Assembly: GCA_020310875.1 (NCBI GenBank)
Contig: CM035444.1
Coordinates: 24,797,772-24,861,771 of the forward strand
Direction: 5' to 3'
DNA: 64,000 nt
Source of the DNA: Ceratopteris richardii
Lineage: Eukaryota; Streptophyta; Polypodiopsida; Polypodiales; Pteridaceae
Shown one piece after another: positions 58,536-64,000 of the stretch; position 1 is the first letter of the stretch, and the number at the start of each line of letters is the position of its first letter. The notes under the pieces were generated by a model, which ran no database searches, was not told the DNA's origin, and saw only the letters and a program-made list of their open reading frames with translations. The translations under genes were made by a program, and so were the position numbers.

Positions 58536-59173
58536 TCTTGGAGCTTCACTCACTAATTAAGCATAAAGATATGAAGACATGAGTGGAAAGAAGAAGGACA
58601 AAGAGCTATGGAAAATAGACACTCGAAAATCATGCCTATGTGAAGGGACAAATTCACACATGTAATATAGTGGTAAAACTAGGGATCAAAGATAGTCTAG
58701 AACTTCTAGAATTATGAGTTTGAGTTTTAGAAGCATAAAGACTCAATGTATATAAGCTAATTTCAAGAATAGAAATATAGATCAACTCGATTGTAAGTCC
58801 TAAGATAGAAGAGAGGTAGTCGCAGTATTTTCTGAGATAGATTGTGATGAGAGGTCATTCATTATAGAAGATATTTCTATGGCTATGAGCAAAATGAGGC
58901 CAAACCCTTTTATACACATATTCTTTGATAGCAAAAATATGTTTGTGTAGAAGGATTTGAGTTAATTCTCTTTGTGTGAAGAGATCAAAGTGATTTCATA
59001 ACTGTATGAACGTTAGTTAGAAAATACAAGTTTTTGCTGCAGATTTCCCTAAACTTCTAAGAATCAGATCTCAGAGTACAATGTAAAGTTTTTGATGAGT
59101 GATATCTCATTTTGAAGCTATCATCCTTAACTACAATCAACCAAAAGAGCTTTACAAAACGAGACATGTGCTC
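58536..59173 (+). repeat. Right (3') LTR of copia C, truncated
   Basis: Begins TCTTGGAGCTTCACTC and follows the left LTR until about 59173, where the A6 LTR starts. The initial TG is TC here. Confidence 0.9.
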
Positions 59174-59401
59174 TGTTGGAGTTAAACGTTTGCGGAAGCA
59201 TGCTAACAACACAAGGAAGAAGAAGAAGCTTGGAGCACAACACACAATACTTAATGTATTACTAGAGAATGTACAAAGATAAGTAGCCCATTAGGGCAAT
59301 AGGCGTATATACAAGCTGGGGGACAAAACCTCTTAAAGAGGGAAAAAGTGCCCCGATTGTCCTAGAGTGTTCACACACATCACTCCCTAAATATATCAAC
59401 A
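59174..59401 (-). repeat. 3' LTR of A6
   Basis: TGTTGGAGTTAAACG to AAATATATCAACA on the plus strand, 228 bp, matching the A2 and A4 LTRs. Preceded by TGCTC, the candidate target-site duplication. Confidence 0.94.
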
Positions 59402-59414
59402 AATCCCCCTTGGG
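59402..59414 (-). promoter_or_regulatory. Polypurine tract of A6
   Basis: The minus strand reads CCCAAGGGGGATT before the LTR start. Confidence 0.8.
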
Positions 59415-59475
59415 AGTGATGCAGTGAACAAGTAGCTGGTAGTCATGTATAAGGAAGTACCAAGCTATCTAGAAA

Positions 59476-60120
59476 TCACTCCACAAAAGAAAGTAAGCCC
59501 AAAGCTTTGCGAAAAGCTTCAAACTTCTCCCTAGGCAGAGCCTTTGTGAAAAGGCATGCAATGTTCTCCTGCATGGGCACATATGCCAAGCCGATCTCCC
59601 CAATAGAGAACCTCTCCCTAACATAATGGTAATGCACCTCAATGTGCTTAGTCCGAGCATGGAACATAGGGTTCCTCCCAACTGCCAATGTGCTCTAACT
59701 GTCAATGACGATGGTGGTGGCAGAAGACTGACCACTACCCAAATCAACCATAAGGCATTTGAGCCACACACACTCAACAATAGCTATGAAAGCTGCCCTA
59801 TACTCAGCTTCACAACTAGAAGTGGCCACATTAGGCTTCTTCTTGCTCAACCAAGAGATACATGAGCTACCAAGCATGAAGCAAAGGCCACTAGTGGACA
59901 CACGAGTGTCATAGCAACCAGCCTAGTCTGAGTCAAAAAAACATGCAAATCTGGTGGTAGTGATCCCCCCTTGGGATAAAACAACCCAAGTGGCCGAGTA
60001 CCACTCAAGTAGCAAAAGATGCGCTTAACCGCCTGCCAATGCTTGACACCTAGGTAATGCATAAACCTGCTCATCTGTGAGACAACAAATTGAATATCTA
60101 GTTGAGTAATGCATAAGTAA
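59476..60120 (-). pseudogene. Copia A6 RNase H
   Basis: Reads STSGLCFMLGSSCISWLSKK, SSCEAEYRAAF, then TAG at 59695 where A2 and A4 have the Gln of TDSQ, then VHYHYVRERFS and FTKALPREKFEAF. A frameshift near 59930 separates it from the RT frame. Confidence 0.92.
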
Positions 60121-61994
60121 ATCAGACATCCAACAGCCTGCTGATAGAGGAAAACATCAAATGCATCTCCAGCATCATGAAGACTCAATCGTAAACCTAT
60201 CTCCATAGGAGTGGCAATAGGCTTACAATCTTCAAGGCCAAAACACTGCAATAATGTGTTAATATATTTCGTTTGACACAAAGCCATTCCACCATCAACT
60301 TGCACAAAGTGAATGCCCAAATAGTGATGCAAATACCCCAAATCAAACATCTCAAATGAGGCATGCAAATCAGCCTTAAAACAAGCAATATCCTTCTCAG
60401 TAGGACTAGTAAGCAGCATGTCATCAACATAGACAACAATGATAAGAAGCACACCATTAGCATGCTTAACATATAAGGTGCTTTCAGTTGGACTATTCTC
60501 AAAACCATGTGCAATCAAATACGCATGTATCTTCTCATACCAAGCATGTGGTGCTTGCTTTAAACCATATAATGCCTTCTTTAACCTGCACACCTAGTTT
60601 TCATGCCCTTTCTGCACAAAGCCACGAGGCTGAAAAACATACACTTTTTCATGCAAGTCGCCATTTAGTAATGAAATTTTAATGTCCAATTGATGTACAT
60701 TCCAACCATGATGGACTGCAAGTGCACAGATGCTCCCAACAATAGTCGTACCGCATGTAGGTGCAAAGGTCTCATCAAAATCAATGCCTCTTTCTTGTGC
60801 ATAACCCTTTGCAACAAGCCTAGCCTTATACTTGTCAACTATTCCATCAGTCTTACACTTTAGCTTGTAAACCCACTTAGTGCCAATGGCATTCTTGCCA
60901 GGAGGCAAGTCACATAAGGACCAAGTACCATTCTTCATTATAACATCATATTCAGATTGCATAGTAGCCATCCAATTTTTTGAATTTTGTGCTTCGTCAA
61001 ATGAAACAAGCTCATTCTCATCACAGAGATTAGATGTAGCCATAGCATAGCAATCTGATGCAAAAGAGGCACTATGAGAGCCTGATCGAGTATGATATGA
61101 TAGAGGTGCATCTAATTTGCTGTCACGAAAAGTTTGCACCATCCATTTTGGCATAGTTTTTGCCTCCTCAATGTCAGCTCTCTCATCAACAAGTGCATCA
61201 TGTAAATCTGCATAAGAAATGGGATGATCTGCATCATCACATGAAACCTGCAAAGGCTGAGAAGTTGCCTCATTTGGACCAATATTGGACTGTCCACCTA
61301 TAAAAAGAGGCAGCAAAGTATCATACATGTCTTTGGAGCTAACAGATGTCTCCTTAGTACATGAAAGCAATGGTTGAATAACATCTTCCACAAAAACAAC
61401 ATCACGGCTAACCAGAATGTGTTTAGTCTGTGGATGATACAGACGATAGCCTTTACTTTCAGAACTATACCCAACAAAAATACATTTTACTGCTTTATCA
61501 TCCAATTTTCTGTAACGTTGTTCAGACACTAATGCATAGGCCAAACAACCAGAAACACGCAAATGTGCAAGAGATGGCTTGCGATCATGCCAAGCCTCAT
61601 ATGGAGTGATAGATTGCAGCGCTTTAGTGGGACACCTATTAAGTACATATGCTGCACACATGACAACCTCAAGCCAAAAACTATGTGGTAAAGCCTGACT
61701 CTTGACCATACACCTCGCCATTTCCATGAGTGACCTGTTCTTTTGTTCAGAAACTCCATTCTGTTGAGGTGTATATGGCACTGTACATTGGTGTTTTATC
61801 CCACGTTCAGCCAGAAATGCATTAAAATCAGAAGACATATATTCCCCCCCTCGATTAGAATGGAGGGTGCCCATTTTACATGCTGATAGATTTTCCGCCA
61901 AAACCAAAAACTCTTTGAAGCACATGAACACTTCGGACTTTGCCTTTAATGGATATACCCATGCATGCCTAGAAAAATCATCGATGAAAGTCAC
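60121..61994 (-). pseudogene. Copia A6 integrase core, linker and RT
   Basis: 466 open codons from 61994 contain the integrase (FIDDFSRHAWVYPL, HSNRGGEYMSSDF with Asn for the second catalytic Asp, TPQQNGVSEQKN), KCIFVGYSSESKGYRLYHP, the linker and RT start (GIDFDETFAPTCG). TAG at 60594 interrupts. The same frame continues with [45 protein letters not shown]. So RT active site is intact but integrase has lost a catalytic residue. Confidence 0.94.
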
Positions 61995-62024
61995 GAAGTA
62001 AAGATAATTTCCAAAAGAAGGTGT

Positions 62025-62690
62025 CTACATAGGACCACAGACATCACTATGTACAAGCTGCAATTTTTGAGTAGCCCGAACTGAACCATCTTTTGGAAAG
62101 GAGGAACGCTGCATTTTGCCCAAAATACAGCCTTCACAAACATGTTTTCCCGGTGCCTCAAGTTTGGGTAAAGAGGACACCATTTTAGATTTTTGGAGGT
62201 GTAGCAAACTAGCAAAATTCAGATGACCAACGTGTGCATGCCAAAGCTTTGCATCTGACATAGCCTGAGAAGCATGTACTGCACATGCCAAATCATTTAC
62301 AGATCTTTCATAGTCTATGAGCTTATATAGCCCAGGACATAGAATGCGAGAAGCAATAATCACATCGCCATTTGACAGATCATGAACTGTACATCTGTCA
62401 TCAACAAATTTCACAACCAAGCCAATCTTGGCTAATGCAGAAACTGATAACAGATTTTTCTTGATCCCTGGCACAAACAAAGCATCTGACAAAGTGAAAG
62501 AACTACCATCAACTGTAGTCAAAATGATCTTACCAACTCCCATAATAGGATAAGAGGAGTTGTTGGTGCATGTAACAATATTCCCTGTAGGGGCAGGCTC
62601 AAGTGAAGAGAAGAAACTGCGCTGCGAGGTAATATGTTTGGTCGCCCCACTGTCAAAGTACTGGCAAACATCTCAGTCTACTGCAGACAT
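62025..62690 (-). pseudogene. Copia A6 protease and pre-integrase
   Basis: 172 open codons: GKIILTTVDGSSFTLSDALF, GLYKLIDYERSVND, KLWHAHVGHLNF, CEGCILGKMQRSSFPK, LVHSDVCGPM, then TAG at 62025, shared with A3 (45276). The protease site just upstream reads FDSGATKH. Confidence 0.92.
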
Positions 62691-62693
62691 GCA

Positions 62694-63738
62694 CTAATCA
62701 TGAGAAGATGGATCAAAACTGCAAATAGTAGTAAACGCCCATTCTTCTTCCTGCACAAGATTAGGAGACTCTATTTTTGGTGTAGAGGCTTCTACAACAA
62801 CCATTCTAGCCTCTTTCTTCTTTGCCTCTTTAGCAGCCAGTTTTGGACAGTTCTTTATGATATGATCATTCCCTTTACAATACTTGCAAAACAATTTCTG
62901 TTTTTCTGATTTTTTCTCATCTTTATCTTGGTTCTTCGAATGTGCAGCATTTGCAAATTTCTGCTTACTAGTAGAAGAGCTCCATTTTCCTTTGCCGTTC
63001 TGACTAGCCAGGAAAGCTTGATCTACAACATGCATAATGGACCTATTTTGCCTGGATTGATCTTCCTGCAATAGAACAGAGACTAACTCCTCAAATGACA
63101 AGGCATTTGGATTACCTTACATCATCAACCAAAGAGTAGAAGCAAAACTCTGATATGAACCAGGAAGACCATTCAAAACGGTCTGCACAAGTGAGCTATC
63201 TGGTATAACCTCATCAGCAAAAATCAAATGTTCCTTTTAGTCTTTGATCTTTGTTAGGAAGCTGTCCATAGAATCACCTTCATTCATGTGCTCACTCTCC
63301 AACTGTTTTCGAAGGTAAGCAACATGAGCCTCATTCCTAGCTTGGTACAATGTGGTAAGTGTACCAAGCATCCTTAGCTCTTCTGCAAGAGAAAATGTGA
63401 GGAATAATGGCACGTTTGACAGACAAAGCTATCAATGCATGTGCCTGGGCATCTCTGCCATCCCAATGAATATTCTCTATAGTAGCTACAGTAGAAACCG
63501 AAGCATGAATAGGAATATGCAGAATATCATCATCTTCGACACCTTCTGTATCAGCTTCAGTACTTGCGGTTGTAATAGTTGCAAGTGTGATAGGACGTTT
63601 TTCAACACCCTACACAATGTTCCACAGTCCTTTTGCAACCAATACATGTCACATCATATAAGCCCACAACGGGTAGTTGGTACCATCCAACTTATCCTCA
63701 ATAGCCAACATACGAAATACATCACTGCTTTCAGCCAT
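62694..63738 (-). pseudogene. Copia A6 gag
   Basis: The ATG at 63738 starts the family gag (LAIEDKLDG, GLWNIV). Readable body includes FEELVSVLLQEDQSRQNRS, AFLASQNGKGKWSSSTSK, and the single knuckle CKYCKGNDHIIKNC. Broken by a stop at about 63110 and others near 63235 and 63370, and an indel near 63362. Confidence 0.9.
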
Positions 63739-64000
63739 GGTCGGTGACTAAGATACCTTGATGCAAAAAATTGATTGTATCTCAAAAAGTTGAATGGAAC
63801 TGCCCAGACGAGTTCTGCTAAACCTGTAGTAGACTTCGAGACACTTATATTGGCGAACCAAAACAGGTATATACCTTTGGCACAAAAAGATGAAATAGCT
63901 TGCACAAGCACTGTGATAGTGCGTTCGGATGCCAAAACAAGCTCAGATCGCGATTTCGGCACCACAAAGCAAAGCAGTTTTGATCTCTAAAACACCTTGA
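63739..64000 (-). other. A6 leader (untranslated), incomplete
   Basis: Matches the leader of A2 and A4 up to about 63950 (ATACCTTTGGCACAAAAAG), then diverges. PBS and 5' LTR lie beyond the window. Confidence 0.7.

Larger units (their letters stand above)
59174..64000 (-). mobile_element. Copia family A element A6, runs off the window
   Basis: 3' LTR at 59174-59401, PPT, RNase H, RT, integrase, protease and gag in order, then leader to the window end. From the gag-to-LTR distance in A2 (about 285 bp), the 5' LTR should start just past 64000. It interrupts the right LTR of copia C. It is the best-preserved copy of gag to RT in one piece, but has stops and catalytic changes. Confidence 0.94.

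Overview
This window is a piece of a large, repeat-rich land-plant nuclear genome. I find no host gene, rRNA or CRISPR array, and no convincing functional tRNA. Plant origin is indicated by copia elements primed with the plant initiator-tRNA-Met site (TGGTATCAGAG), an Ogre/Tat/Athila-like gypsy element with a tRNA-Asp-type primer site, deeply nested LTR retrotransposons and AT-rich flanks. I cannot name the species.

Layout. (1) 1-4540: a CACACG/TACACG hexanucleotide microsatellite split by a short copia element (B1, 540-4447) that has lost most of gag, protease and integrase. (2) 4541-18060: an old graveyard. It holds scattered pieces of one copia family (called A here; this copy A0), a decayed gypsy integrase block (G3), a weak zinc-knuckle ORF1 remnant, a second internally deleted copia (B2) fused at 16505/16506 to a gypsy integrase piece (G2), and an oppositely oriented piece of a gypsy 3' ORF. 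(3) 18398-34315: one complete, young gypsy element (G1, 15.9 kb, minus strand) with 639-bp LTRs, CCGAG target-site duplication, PBS, PPT, gag, PR-RT-RNase H-INT, a second protease-like domain after integrase, a further long ORF3, and a leader minisatellite of about 33 TCGCGATGG cores. It is inserted in a family-A copia (A1). (4) 34316-40386: the rest of A1, joined to a nearly complete minus-strand copy A2. (5) 40387-44756: AT-rich sequence without recognisable coding, holding an orphan copia PBS/LTR edge. (6) 44757-51221: copies A3 (+) and A4 (-) facing each other as a large inverted repeat. (7) 51222-64000: A5 (-), interrupted by copia C (+), whose right LTR is in turn interrupted by A6 (-), which runs off the window.

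All elements are broken by stops, frameshifts or deletions, so none looks autonomous. The most interesting observations are the second retropepsin-like domain (23310-23651) fused after the integrase of G1, the long ORF3 that follows it and has a homologue in the divergent G2 remnant, and the CpG-rich leader minisatellite. Across family A, premature stops are mostly Gln codons turned to TAG, as expected from cytosine-methylation decay.
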